Origin: Reticulascus tulasneorum
Taxonomy: Eukaryota; Ascomycota; Sordariomycetes; Glomerellales; Reticulascaceae
Direction: 5' to 3'
DNA length: 64,000 bases
NCBI GenBank assembly: GCA_001557505.1
Contig: LSAX01000006.1
Location: forward strand, 2,108,001-2,172,000
Part shown: piece after piece, positions 37,072-47,475 of the stretch
Layout: every line of letters starts with the position of its first letter
Numbering within the stretch: the stretch's first letter is position 1
Notes under the pieces: model-generated
Database searches by the model: none
What the model saw: only the letters and a program-made list of their open reading frames with translations
What the model was told of the DNA's origin: nothing
Translations under genes and position numbers: made by a program

Positions 37072-37765
37072 CAAGTCGATTGACAGCAGGACGTGCTGAT
37101 GCCAGTCAACTAGTACGTCAAATTACATGAGCCCAGTAGATAGCCTCAGTGATATATAGTTCTACTCTCGTTAGACGCTGGAATTTGACGTGTCGGGACA
37201 CTTTTGGGGTCGCGTCCAAGCCTGGACTTTTTATGAAAGGTGTTGTTGATTGGCCCGTTTCGCCCCTCCCCCACCAAGAGCGTGTGGTCTCAGCCACTGA
37301 AGCTCACCGAGACTCACCCTCCATAAACACGTTCACTCTGCCTATTTTGACGCGGCAAACATCGCGACCACACAACTCTCAAAGTCGTTGGTGTGCACCT
37401 AGTCGAAGATTTGCTGAGCTCTGATAGAAGGTTAGATACTTCTTCCTGTCCATCTGTAAATTATGTAGGATTTAAAATGCTAATAACTTTCTCCCAGCAA
37501 GACTCATCTCATGGACATTGTCCCGTTTGCCCTTCCACGATCGACTGCGTAACAAGCAGGTCAGAGGGACAGCCCCTATTGTCTCGCTTCCTCGCCTCAC
37601 AAACCCAGGACTTCTCACTCATCTCCTCGCTGTCTGGCTTTCTTTTCTTGCCCACTTCATACCACCGTCTTCAGGTTTCAACCGATCTATCTCCCGGGAA
37701 CCGTTTGTCCCATTAGTCGGCCGACCGCTCACTTATTTACCTACACTCCGCCTTGGGGTCTCAAA
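37072..37765. other. Divergent promoter region, IND1 and centrin-like gene
   Basis: 694 bp shared by two divergent genes. The right half is C/T-rich like a leader sequence (37600-37765). No gene is seen. Confidence 0.55.
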
Positions 37766-38356
37766 ATGGCTGCCTCGTTCAATATTGATCAGGGCCGACG
37801 GGACTATGCGAGCCTCAGTGACGACTGGCGGACCAACATCAATGACGCTGTAAGTGTATCCCGTAAAACCTTTGCCGGATCTACTAACTTCTCTACTCAG
37901 TTTAACCTCGTAGACCAAGACCAAGAAGGCACACTTCATGCGCGAGAATGGCCCCTTGGTCTGAAAGCGCTAGGCTTTGACATCCCCAAACCGGAAACAT
38001 ATGCCTACCTCTGCGCTTATGGGATTCCCCCGGTCGACTGGAAGAAGTCTGACGGCGAATGCCCCCCGGTCAAGCTTCGGATCACAAAGGAGATCTTTCA
38101 AGCTATCGCGGGACATCTGATCACGCACCGGGATCCAAAGGAGGAGGCTGAACAGGCTTGGAAACTATTCGACCACCGAGGGACTGGCCGGCTTCGGCTC
38201 GAAGACATCAGGGCCGTTGCAAATGAGATTAACTCAGACCTAGGGGAGGAGACAATGATCCAGATGATTCAGGCAATTGACTTGACCGGGAAAGGATATG
38301 TCTCAAAAGAAGAGTTTCTAGACATGGCGACTCGAGCAATCAAGAGAAGACAATGA
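37766..38356 (+). CDS. Centrin/Cdc31-like EF-hand protein, divergent
   Basis: Two exons, 37766-37849 and 37901-38356, with a 51-nt intron bearing TACTAACTT, give 179 aa. EF-hand 1 follows DAFNLVDQDQEGTLHAREWP. A central region with ITKEIFQAIAGHLITHRDP corresponds to the degenerate second hand of centrins. EF-hand 3 is AWKLFDHRGTGRLRLEDIR and EF-hand 4 is MIQAIDLTGKGYVSKEEFL. The overall order matches centrin/Cdc31, which works at spindle pole bodies, nuclear pores and mRNA export. Only hands 1 and 4 look able to bind calcium, since hand 3 has H/R in ligand positions. An insertion (PPVDWKKSDGECPPVK) sits between hands 1 and 2. It could alternatively be a second, specialised calmodulin-like gene, as normal fungal Cdc31 is better conserved. 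Confidence 0.8.
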   Translation: MAASFNIDQGRRDYASLSDDWRTNINDAVSVSRKTFAGSTNFSTQFNLVDQDQEGTLHAREWPLGLKALGFDIPKPETYAYLCAYGIPPVDWKKSDGECPPVKLRITKEIFQAIAGHLITHRDPKEEAEQAWKLFDHRGTGRLRLEDIRAVANEINSDLGEETMIQMIQAIDLTGKGYVSKEEFLDMATRAIKRRQ

Positions 38357-38563
38357 TATTGATTACGGAGGGGACTTGGGGCAGACACGCGACGTGTGAT
38401 GATGATAGGCTCTCAACAACTCAGTTGAAGTAGTTACTAGTGGAGATGGGAAGGAAGCATGGACTGTTTGGGGATTGTTTATGGGTGACACAATCGACGA
38501 AAGGCGAAAATTATTGGGTATTTGTCTTTGTTAACGAGTTCATGGCCACGGAGATATATTGCA

Positions 38564-39855
38564 TTAGTTGCCTCGCAAGGGCAAGTTTGACTTCTCATAC
38601 GCCATGTCAATCATCCGAGCCTGTGCAATGCTGTCCTCCGAATCCACCCAAGCCTTAGTCTCCCTCCCCTTCACACGGTTGACGAACTGCTCCAACTGAT
38701 GCCGGTACGAGGTCCAGAAGACATCTCCAGGCCCTTCAAGACCGGCTTCGCGGAAAGTGTAGGCTTTCTTCGTCTCCTTTGTGCTCCATTTCTTAATCAC
38801 GTCACCAGAAGCCACAGTGCGGACGATGTATTCATCCTCGATATCGATGCGATGCCATATAGCGCTAATCAAGAAGTTCTGGAGTGCGACCTTTCTCGTC
38901 CGCAACTTCTCCTGGCCAGGTGGCAGCGATGCATCCTCTACTCTCGTTGGACGATGCGTCACGTAGACTTTGGGCGCAAGGCCTTTGCTTAGAATCTCCC
39001 GCAGGGGTGTCAGCAGGTCGCCATCAACCTCGGCAATGCCGCCGTTCGGAAATCGCCATTTGACGCTGTAGCCATGGTCGCATTTTTGATCATATGGCGG
39101 AGACATGATCTTCAAGCTTGAGTCCAGACATTCCTCCGGCTGAGCACCGAACGCCAGGCGTGCGACATTGAACGTGTATGTCCCAAAATCCATCAAGGAG
39201 CCACCGGCAAGCGCGTAGTTGAACCGAATGTCGTCACGAGCTAAGATCCCGGCGGGGATATATCCCGACACAACTGCATGGTCAATGTTTGGCTGGTCCA
39301 GGGTGGAAAGAAAGAATTCCCAGGAGGGTTGGAATCGGTAGTGGAACGCTTCGAGAAGGACAGGAGCTTTGGGACCCAATACCAGGGGTGAGCGGAACAG
39401 TTCTTCAGCTTCTTTGGCATTAGACACCGACGGCTTCTCCAAGAGCACATGCTTGCCCGCGCGCAGCGCCTTCAGCGCCCATTCCAAATGTAACCCGTTC
39501 GGTAACGCGATGTATACACAGTCCAGGTTGGGGTCGTCCAGCAACTCCTGGTAAGAAGGTCTCACATCCGGAATACCGTGCTTCTTGGCATAGTCTCTCG
39601 CTTTCTTCTCGTCGCGTGCGGCGACAGCCTGGATGATGACTTCCGGATGGCTTCTTGAAGGATTGATCAACGCCATAGGCCTGTCCTTCTGTCAGCATCC
39701 CGGAGGATTTGTCTGTCGGGCCGGCCGGGCTTGGGGGCTTACGCGATATTGGCAGCGCCCAGGATGCCGAATTTCAGGGCTCCCGCATGCTTCTTCTCGA
39801 CGGGGGGCCTGAAAATAAGCCAGTTGCGCTGGAGAAACCCCCAAACTGAAGCCAT
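38564..39855 (-). CDS. Gfo/Idh/MocA-family NAD(P)-dependent dehydrogenase (D-xylose dehydrogenase-like)
   Basis: Two exons, 39855-39743 and 39680-38564 (62-nt intron), give 409 aa. The Rossmann motif is KFGILGAANIAP near residues 29-40, which the splice completes. VYIALPNGLHLEWALKAL and KHVLLEKPSVSN (EKP at 119-121) are family signatures. The catalytic-region motif EAFHYRFQPSW has His151, Tyr152 and Arg153. The C-terminal beta-sheet domain includes LMDFGTYTFNVARLAFG. The pattern resembles fungal NADP-dependent D-xylose 1-dehydrogenase / dihydrodiol dehydrogenase (Xyd1-type). The N-terminal WGFLQRNWLIFRPP extension is common in fungal members. The likely location is the cytosol. It is convergent with the centrin-like gene, leaving a 207-bp gap. 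The substrate is inferred. Confidence 0.87.
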
Positions 39856-40532
39856 CGCGATGATTTGTTTGTGTAGATTGAGATGATAGAGGTAGTGCTC
39901 AGATGAGGTTACAGGAGCAAAAAGAGGTCGAGATTGCGGGGCTTTGGAAATCTTACCTCCAATATAACCAGCAACTACCAATCTTTATGTAAATAACAGA
40001 AGGACATGTGCTTGCCGACGGCGATGATGCCAAATGAATGACAAACCCATGCCGCTGCACAAAAAGGCTTCCGTGCAAACCCCGACAAACTCCGCCGTGT
40101 ATGCATTTCTCACATGCCACGTAATAATGCAAGACTCCAGCGATATAACCATAGTCTGCGTGCCGGCTGGCATATCCGACGGAGTTATCAGACATTGCCT
40201 GGTGTTGAACAAAGAGGAGTCTAAGAGTCTAACAACCTACCTATCCAAGCTAAGGGCTATCCATTGATTATATCAATATTTACCAGAGTAGGAGCACATA
40301 GGCGGCCAATGACTCTGCGCTCGACCACAGCAGGGAGGACTTCAAAACTAGACCTCAGATATGTGCATAGTCCTACTTTATTTTATTAGACCGTGTATGA
40401 GATTCTCATCCTCGTGTGCCGGCCCAAAGCTACAAGTGTATGCCGTCATATCAAAGCAGACCGAGTACGTTCAACCATAGATCAGGGGCATTGGCGTGCC
40501 TACTTGACTGGTCTGTAAGGACATGCAGCAGT
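39856..40532. other. Intergenic region
   Basis: 677 bp between the dehydrogenase start and the 3' end of the SDR gene, both on the minus strand. It contains the dehydrogenase promoter. No gene is seen. Confidence 0.55.
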
Positions 40533-41570
40533 TTAGGCGAGCCACGTCCCAGGGAAGTTTCCCAGCCTGCCTCCATCCACAGTAATGATTGTTCCATTAC
40601 AGTAGGCCCCAGCTCTGGAAGCAAGATACAACAATGCTCCGGCCATATCCTGGTCATCACCCATCCTGAGCATTGGGATCATCTCCTTCGGAACCTTCCC
40701 ATCATCACTGTAAAGCTTCGCAATAGGGGCTGACATTTCACTCGGGAAGACTAAATTCGGGAGTCAGTGGTGGGACACTCAGCTGGAAGGGAATATCTTA
40801 CGACCGGGCGCGATGCTGTTAGCTCTATGACGCTTGTCAGCCTCATTCTTTGAACCATCAATTGGAGTTACTTCATATACCTGATGCCCCATTGTGGTAG
40901 AACCTTGGCCAAATGCTTAACGAGCAGAGTTGCAGCTGCTTTGGATTGCCCATAACCCCAGCCACCGGGTGCCATGCGGTTGAAAGCAGCAATCGAGGTT
41001 GTCACTAGAACCTGTGAGGACTGCGGCTGGTTTCCTTTCTTGTTCCCTTCATCGAGCAATTTCAAAAAGGCCATGGTTGTAAACCATGCGGACGTTACGT
41101 TCACATTGAAGACCTGCGTGTAATCCTCAGTCGAGTGAGCGAGGTTCAGGTCCGCCCATTCTCCCACCGACATCTCGGGTGTTGGAAACTTGACTTGTGG
41201 GCCGCCAACACCTGCATTACAAACCAAGAGGTTGATAAATCCAGACTCTTTCTCGATTGCGGCCACAGTTTCCTGTAGGCTGGATTTGGAGGTCACATCG
41301 CACACTATGGGAATGATGGCGGGACCAATAGATGAGGCGGCTTCCTTAAGTGTCTCCTCCCGCCGGCCGAGAATATAAACTTTTGCAGCACCATTGGCGG
41401 CCAACGCCTTGCTCATCATCAGCCCGATACCTAGGAGTTTTAGATCGAAGCATTACTGAGGGAATGAACTACTCACCAGAGCCACCACCCGTGACCACGG
41501 CTACCAAGCCCTGGACTGAGAAGAGGGTTCCTGCGACGGACGAACTGCTGTTTGCACCTTGAGAGGCCAT
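40533..41570 (-). CDS. Short-chain dehydrogenase/reductase
   Basis: Four exons, 41570-41477, 41430-40881, 40824-40802 and 40750-40533, give 294 aa. The introns are 46-56 nt, and exon 3 is only 23 nt. The cofactor motif TGGGSGIG spans residues 27-34 and is completed across intron 1. NAGVGGP follows strand 4. The catalytic Ser177 (VTTSIAAF), Tyr191 and Lys195 (WGYGQSKAAA) are present. ANSIAPGLFPSEM, recovered by splicing exon 3, is the usual classical-SDR segment after the active site. AGAYCNGTIITVDGG is the usual C-terminal signature. The protein is probably cytosolic and NADP(H)-dependent. The substrate is unknown. Many close fungal relatives are annotated only as SDRs. It diverges from BUD22 over a 246-bp promoter. 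Confidence 0.9.
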
Positions 41571-41816
41571 ATTGAACCTGTTTGTCTACTGGGAATAGTT
41601 CTGTTCACTTTACTTTTCTCTTGGCCGTTCTAAGATCACAATGACGTTCCTCCGATTTGGTCTCGTAACGTCACTGTGGAACGCCTGCAAGGTACTGTAC
41701 TACGTTAGCCCATGTCTAGATTAGTCATGTTAACTTTGGTGGGGATTTTGTTTAACCCCCACTAAAATTTCCAGATCAGATTTGATCCTGTAAACCTATG
41801 CGACAACTCTGCGAGA
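41571..41816. promoter_or_regulatory. Compact bidirectional promoter, SDR and BUD22
   Basis: Only 246 bp separate the two divergent starts, so both promoters overlap. The region has two TGACGTT/AACGTCAC-like elements around 41640-41674 that resemble CRE/bZIP sites in inverted orientation. By eye only. Confidence 0.5.
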
Positions 41817-43215
41817 ATGCCAAAGCGAAAGCGAACAAAGGAGGATGAGCTGGAGCAGAAGCTCGCAGACTGCAGGGTTGAGCTATTTCGAGCTCTGAAG
41901 GCAGCGAAGGGATTTGAGCGTCAACGGCTGAGCAAGCGAGTGCACGACGAGCGGTCGGCGCCAGACAAAGTCCGGAGGTTAGAACGCGAGATCAGCGTGT
42001 TGAAGGTATTCAGCGTTGCAGGGCCGGAGATTTTCTGCTAAATTACTAACTCGAGTTCAGTCCCTCGATCTCCAGCAGACTGCCAACGCCCATCTCTACT
42101 CGTCGCTTCTGAAAATCAAGTCGATCGCTGAGAGCCCCTCTCTGCCAGACGAGATCAAGAATGGCGTCCCAAAGCCAGAACTCTCTGAGGAGGAGAGGGC
42201 AGCTCTGCACAACGTTACTAGTGCCATGTTCAACCGAGGGCCCGTCAGAGAGGTGGTTGAGAAGGCAATCAATGCAGTGTGCATCGCGCTCAATGTGCCT
42301 ATACCGGAGAAGAGGAGGAAAGGAAAGAAGAACTCGGAGAACCGGAGTCGAGAGAAGGAGAGTCAACCTGCCGACCGGATAAAAGAAGCAAACAGCTTTG
42401 ATGATATGGACGACAAGATCCCAGGCCCAAAAGACATGGACGGGGAGTCTGATGTTGACGATGAGGACGAGGAGGCCATTATGGCCAAGTACGAGGCACT
42501 ACTGGGCAGCTCTGATGACGAGGATGAGCGAGACGAGGAGGAGTTAATCGCAAAGTACGGATCCTTGCTCGCAGGTTCCCGCAATGACGAGGATCTCAGC
42601 GCTGGAGAGGCGGACTCGGATGAGGAGGAAGACAAGATAATGCTCGAACGATCGAGGAGGCCACGAGATGATATGACAGCCTCGCCATCTCTATCTGTAT
42701 CGCCGCCCCCTGCCCGTAAGAAAAAACAAGCCCGGTCACGCGTTCCACCATCCAGGCCAGGCACAACTACGTTCCTACCCTCCCTCATGGGAGGGTACAT
42801 CTCGGGTTCCGAGTCGGCCTCCGATGTCGACGTTGCGCCTCCGAAGAAGCGCCTCGGGCAGAAGCAACGACAGGCCATTTGGCGGAAAAAGTTCGGTGAG
42901 GAGGCAAACCACGTCAAACAACAGAGCCAGCAGCCAGGAAGAGATGTGGGTTGGGACATGAGGAGGGGCGCGGTGGACGGCGAAGATCAGGGCAACAAGC
43001 CTTGGAAACGAGGCATACGCAACCCTCTCACGAACCAAAGTCGTGCCGAAAGTGATGTCAGGGAGCAGCCGCAGCAACGAGAAGCGCCAAAAAGCAAGCC
43101 CCGAGCGAAGGATAACGAAGGGCCTCTGCATCCGAGTTGGGAAGCTCGCAGAAAGGCGAAGGAGAAGGAACAGCAACACGTTGCCTTCCAAGGCACGAAA
43201 ATTGTCTTTGACTAA
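41817..43215 (+). CDS. BUD22: Bud22-family ribosome biogenesis protein
   Basis: Two exons, 41817-42005 and 42061-43215 (55-nt intron, branch TACTAAC), give 447 aa. The N terminus is a basic coiled coil (MPKRKRTKEDELEQKLADCR ... RRLEREISVLK). The middle is acidic, with two near-copies of IMAKYEALLGSSDDED/LIAKYGSLLAGSRNDED. A GTTTFLPSLMGGYISGSES block follows. The end, LHPSWEARRKAKEKEQQHVA then FQGTKIVFD, is the diagnostic C terminus of the Bud22/SRFBP1 family. Bud22 is a nucleolar factor for 40S subunit assembly and 18S rRNA maturation. With BFR2 it is the second small-subunit biogenesis gene in the window. It is convergent with the F-box-like gene, leaving 227 bp. Confidence 0.9.
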
Positions 43216-43442
43216 GATGAGTTTATTATTTGCTAGCAGAGTGGCTAGATTAGGTGGGCTATCTGGAGTCTATGAACTAAATATACCAATCTATCTAGCC
43301 CAGAAAAGCAGCTGTAACCTATCCGACTCCGCCGAGTAGTGATGAAATAAAAAAGAAAGCAAAAACTTTTAGTTGAGATGGCATGTCAGTAATCAATTTC
43401 GCCCTAGAACATCCAGAAAACGTCACGTGAGTATATATAGCT

Positions 43443-45188
43443 TCAAGATGGTCCCAATCGTGGTCGTTTCGATTTCGAATCGTCAAGTTCATCACCAGGT
43501 CGCTTCGGACTCTGGCTGGTATTGGCCTGACCCAAGTCTGAAGGACCGGCCCTACCGCTACCGCCGAGGGTCAGATCGATTGTGTTGTGAATATTCATCT
43601 TGTCCAGGGTGGAAGCAAGTCTATCGCTGAAGTCTGTAGACTCTCGGGCAGATTGGGACCCTCGATTCATGAGTCTGAGCGGCCAGGGTCCTGAGACAAA
43701 GAGCTCGTCCTCCTCAACATTGATCGGGCTTCCGACGTTGAGGCCAGTTTCATCCGCTCCGTCCGTATCATCGGTGAGATCTACGACTTCCGATGGGCTA
43801 TTGTCTGCGTCTCTGTCCTTACTATCGGCATCACTCTTGATGTCGATGCCGGTGTCACTTCTAACATCAAGTCCAGCGAGATTATCCATATCGTTATTGT
43901 TGTCCACTGCGTCGTTGATTGCGGCGTTACCATTCTCGATCGCGCCACCGTGGTCCCCGTCGTCCCCGTCATCGGTGTCATCAGTGTCATCGGTGTCGTC
44001 CCCATCGTCATCATCCTCTTCGTTGCTCTCATCCCCATCTCCAATCTCGGGCCCATCTCCTCCCAAACCTTGGAGCCGGCCCAACTCATTGGCATCTTCA
44101 TAAAACTTGCTGACAATTTCAAAGTCAGCGAGCGACGGGTCAAAACTTCCGATGAGAGAACCAAGGTTCTCTATTCGGGCTTCCTCGGCCTTCTCGCCCC
44201 GTTTAGGCATGGTCACGACTCTCTCAACATCCTCAGCAAATGACCAGTCTCGGATGTCGTGACGGCCGCTGTTCTCACGGTGCTTCAGGAAATCGTAAAA
44301 CTTGACATATTTCATGCCTCGGAGTTGGTAAATGTAGTCCAGACCTTGAAGCGTGCGAAGGGATCGAGTCATACGAGCATTTGGCTGGCCTCTTGTGTGC
44401 ATAGCCATGTAATTCACGTAATTTTGGCCAGGACAATGGCCAGATTTGCCCTTGTGAGTTTCCCATTTGCGACGCAGGCAATTCTTAGAAGTTTCGTTAA
44501 CGTGGATTACCAGAGTTCGGAGGCGTGGCATTTCACAGAAGCAAGAAAGTGCCCAAGTGCGGTTGGAAGTACCAGGCCTGGTAATATACTGGCTTCCCAT
44601 CCAGAATAGCTCGACATGCTGCACTCTAGCAGCACGGGCGTCTCCAATGCCCATGAAGAAGCGATCGAGCTCTCCGAAGCTAGAGAAAGCGAAAGTATTA
44701 AGGCCGTAGAAGGCATGTATGCCTAAGAACAGCCAGCGTTTACAAACCAAAAGGTATTGCAACATGCTGTTGGGTTTCTTAGCATATGTGATATTGCATG
44801 ATGAACCCGAGACATGGAATCGATGAAGAAGCCCACTCCGTCTACGACTCGGCATTGGCGGAACTTCAGCCTCACTCGGCTCTTTGTAAGGATCCAAACG
44901 AGAGATAGCATGAATCAACTTTCCCTTCTCTAGGCAGATGAACTTGAAAATCAAAGCTAGGACATCGTTGGGAAGACAGTCGAACGGGGAAGGGGGCGGG
45001 TTTGGCTGTTCAGGGGGTCCTGGCAAAATCTAAGACGTGTTAGTAGGTTGTTTTCTTAGATTCATTCCGCAGACTCTTACTCGCGTATCATTCACGTTTT
45101 CCTGTGGCTCATCGGCAGCGACGAGCTCTCTGTCATGAGGGGGGCGCAATCGCAGGTTTGGGTGCAGGTTATTAAGTGAGGGGGACAT
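43443..45188 (-). CDS. F-box-like protein with acidic repeat tail, lineage-specific
   Basis: Two exons, 45188-45081 and 45029-43443, with a 51-nt intron (GTAAGA, branch TACTAAC, TTAG), give 564 aa. After a 36-residue leader comes PPSPFDCLPNDVLALIFKFI (about residues 47-66), an F-box-like helix pattern. A region without known domains follows (CKRWLFLGIHAFYGLNTFAF, MPRLRTLVIHVN), reminiscent of the globular part of fungal F-box/LRR-less proteins. The C-terminal half is highly acidic and repetitive (DDGDDTDDTDDTDDGDDGD), then DLTDDTDG and a basic last stretch (SKSKRPRLGPS) that could be a nuclear signal. If the F-box is real, it would bind Skp1 in an SCF ubiquitin ligase. Function is otherwise unknown. 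The neighbouring coiled-coil gene ends 91 bp upstream. Confidence 0.65.
43968..44000. repeat. 9-bp tandem repeat in F-box-like gene
   Basis: Nearly four units of GTCATCGGT on the + strand encode the Asp-Asp-Thr repeats of the acidic tail. It is a candidate for length variation. Confidence 0.8.
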
Positions 45189-45278
45189 GTTTTCCTCCTT
45201 GCACGAAATCGCGTAGACTTTTTTGTAGCTAAAAATACCCTCTTGATTGCGAAATATCTGAAGAAAACCTCGCCATTC

Positions 45279-45788
45279 CTATATCTTGTCAGTACCCGGT
45301 GTTGGAAAGCTTAGGAAGCGTAGTCCTACTCTATGCTCTCTTTTGGGTCCCCGGCCGGCAATAATTTCTCGAAGCAGGGAGATTTGGTGAGCCTGGGAGT
45401 GGATTTCTTGAGCCTGGAATTGAATTTCCTGAGCCTGAGAGTTAATTTCCTGAGTCTGAGAGTTAATTTCCGTAGCCAGTCTTCGCTTCTCGTCTCGGCA
45501 GCTGTCGTTGATGCAAGGCGCGTTGCCACCTTCTTCATCGCTACTACCGTCGGCATTATGATCAGATTCGCCATCAGATTCGCCGGTAGTTTCGTCTTCA
45601 TCAAGTTGAACATCAGAAGCGTTGTCAATGTCATTCTCGTAGTTGGGAGCGTCATGTCCTGCGACAGGATGATCTTGGAGCTCCTGAAGCTCATTCATTT
45701 CCACATCAGGCAATCCATTACCATCTTCAGAGTTGACATCATCCAATTCTGGATTATAATGATGGCCTTCTCCGGGATTGACAGACAT
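45279..45788 (-). CDS. Small acidic protein with heptad-repeat coiled coil, unknown
   Basis: One frame of 169 aa from an ATG at 45788. The N-terminal half is acidic (DDVNSEDGNGLPDVEMNEL, DEDETTGESDGESD). A short cysteine pair (CINDSCRDEKRR) leads into four copies of a heptad of the type QEINSQA (about residues 109-140), encoded by a 21-bp DNA repeat. This predicts a glutamine-rich coiled coil. The end is RGPKREHRVGLRFLSF. I recognise no family. The gene lies directly upstream of the F-box-like gene on the same strand. A longer spliced form cannot be excluded, but attempts to join it to the next gene met stops or frame changes. It may be lineage-specific. Confidence 0.5.
   Translation of the reverse strand: MSVNPGEGHHYNPELDDVNSEDGNGLPDVEMNELQELQDHPVAGHDAPNYENDIDNASDVQLDEDETTGESDGESDHNADGSSDEEGGNAPCINDSCRDEKRRLATEINSQTQEINSQAQEIQFQAQEIHSQAHQISLLREIIAGRGPKREHRVGLRFLSFPTPGTDKI
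45389..45472. repeat. 21-bp tandem repeat, four copies
   Basis: Units start at 45389, 45410, 45431 and 45452, each close to GAGCCTGAGAGTTAATTTCC plus one base. They encode the heptads of the coiled-coil gene on the minus strand. Confidence 0.9.
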
Positions 45789-47475
45789 TGTGTTTTGGGA
45801 GGAGACTTAGTAATGTTTGTTTGAGAAAGTCTTGGCCATCCAAGAAGAACGATATGTATGACGAAAGGGAAAGAATGTCGTTCTAATGCGGGTGTGAGAA
45901 TGGAAAGAGAGACTCTGCAATGTATAGGAGAATGATGAAGAGCTGAGAAAGTGAGTTGTAGCAACCGGATGTGTTCAGTGAGATTGATGGTCTCTATTGG
46001 TATGAAGAGGGACGTCCGATATGTGTAAGTTGAAAAGGAGGAAAGCAGGAGAATGGCCAATGTGGGTGTGTTAGCGGGCTATAGCAAGAACGATAATTTG
46101 AAGATGAGTTAAGTCCTTCGAAGGACGGTAGCTGCAAAGAGAGGAAAAGGGTGTGGGATAAGAATGCTGACAACCTCCCGATGAGTTGCCTCATGTAGGT
46201 AATAGAATCTGATGGGAAGGAAGTATTGGATGGTGGTTTGATATAACGACCTTCAAGGCCCAGATGATAAAGGATGAAGAACGTCTTTGAATAAATGTAA
46301 AGATGAAGAGTGATTCCAAGGCAGGGTACTTGTTGAATTGAGAGGAGATGGTGTGTAGAATAGAGGGAAGAAGAGAATAGTGGTCTCAACTTATATATCA
46401 GAAAATCAGTTGAAAGAGAAGGGCCGGGGGAAGGAGTATGGACGAGAAGGGTAAGGAAGGAAGAAAGCGAATCTAGAAAGTACGTTCCTTCCAAGGTCAA
46501 CTGTGAGATGCTCCAACCAACGTCGTAACTCTCTTGTTAGAGACAAACTTGATAAGTAGACCTGAGATTCCTGCCCGGATGGATATTATTTGACCCCGAG
46601 ACTGGAGAAAGGAAGGGGAGAGGAAAGAGACTGCTAATTTGGGGGGGTGTCAGATAGAGTTGTTCGTGTTGTCAGTGGTTGAGAATTCTCTGCTAAGTTT
46701 TAAGCAGTGCTCCAAGCATTCTATGAAATGCAATTTTGACGATTACTTGAAGTAGGGAAGGCTCTATTGGTGTTGTCAAGTCACCAACTAAGGTACCTAG
46801 CTTGCTTGGGAATACCTGCTGGCTGTATCTGCGCGCGGCTGATGCAATCTTTTCAATGACTGCGTGCCTGCTGGCTTGAAGCAAGTAGAAGGTGCCAATC
46901 CCCTCCAAGTCCATCTTAGAAGACGGCCAACCACACCAGATCACTTGCGTAATATGTCCTCTGAGAACATTGATCGCTGCCGGTGCATGTGCCAACATTC
47001 AATGTGTTGGGAGACATATGGTCAGGATGGCAACCACCCACCTGTTATCAACTGGGCTTCTACCCTTGACGGATGTGATACGGTGCATAGACGGGCAGCT
47101 TGACTGGCACAGCACATGTCTAGAAGACCAACATCCGGAAGGTATCAGATGACGATACAGTTCTGCAGCTGTTAAGTTCGGGTTTGTATCCATGCACGCA
47201 CATAAGGAGGATAGAGACTGAAGCTACTCCTGAAATGCTATGCCAACAGCCTGGGAATCTTGGGCAAACTCCAATCAAATATGGCATCGCACTTGAAGAG
47301 GGAATAGTACAGCCCTCGCCGGGCTCGGTAAGGCTGACACTGACCCAGATTCACGTCAGTATGTAAACCAACTCCCTTGCGAAAATGGCCCTTCTCATTG
47401 GTATATGTCTATATTCACAAATCCAAGATCATGTACAAACCGATTCTCCAATGCCATCCATCCCAGATGCGGTCT
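45789..47475. other. Gap with strong purine/pyrimidine strand bias
   Basis: About 1.7 kb. From roughly 45840 to 46640 the + strand is strongly purine-rich (many GAAAG/GGAAGG runs), so the minus strand is C/T-rich. It probably includes the promoter and leader of the coiled-coil gene. To the right, a minus-strand frame over 46693-47193 is broken by one stop. No recognised gene. Confidence 0.5.

Noticed and set aside
45188..45788. One fused gene from the coiled-coil and F-box frames
   Set aside because: Tested GT-AG joins across 45188-45290 either hit a stop or enter the F-box leader in the wrong phase, so two genes are reported.
45994..46500. 168-codon minus-strand frame
   Set aside because: Composition (Ser, Leu, Pro, Phe, His) follows from the C/T-rich strand. 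No motif, and it ends in the leader of the coiled-coil gene.
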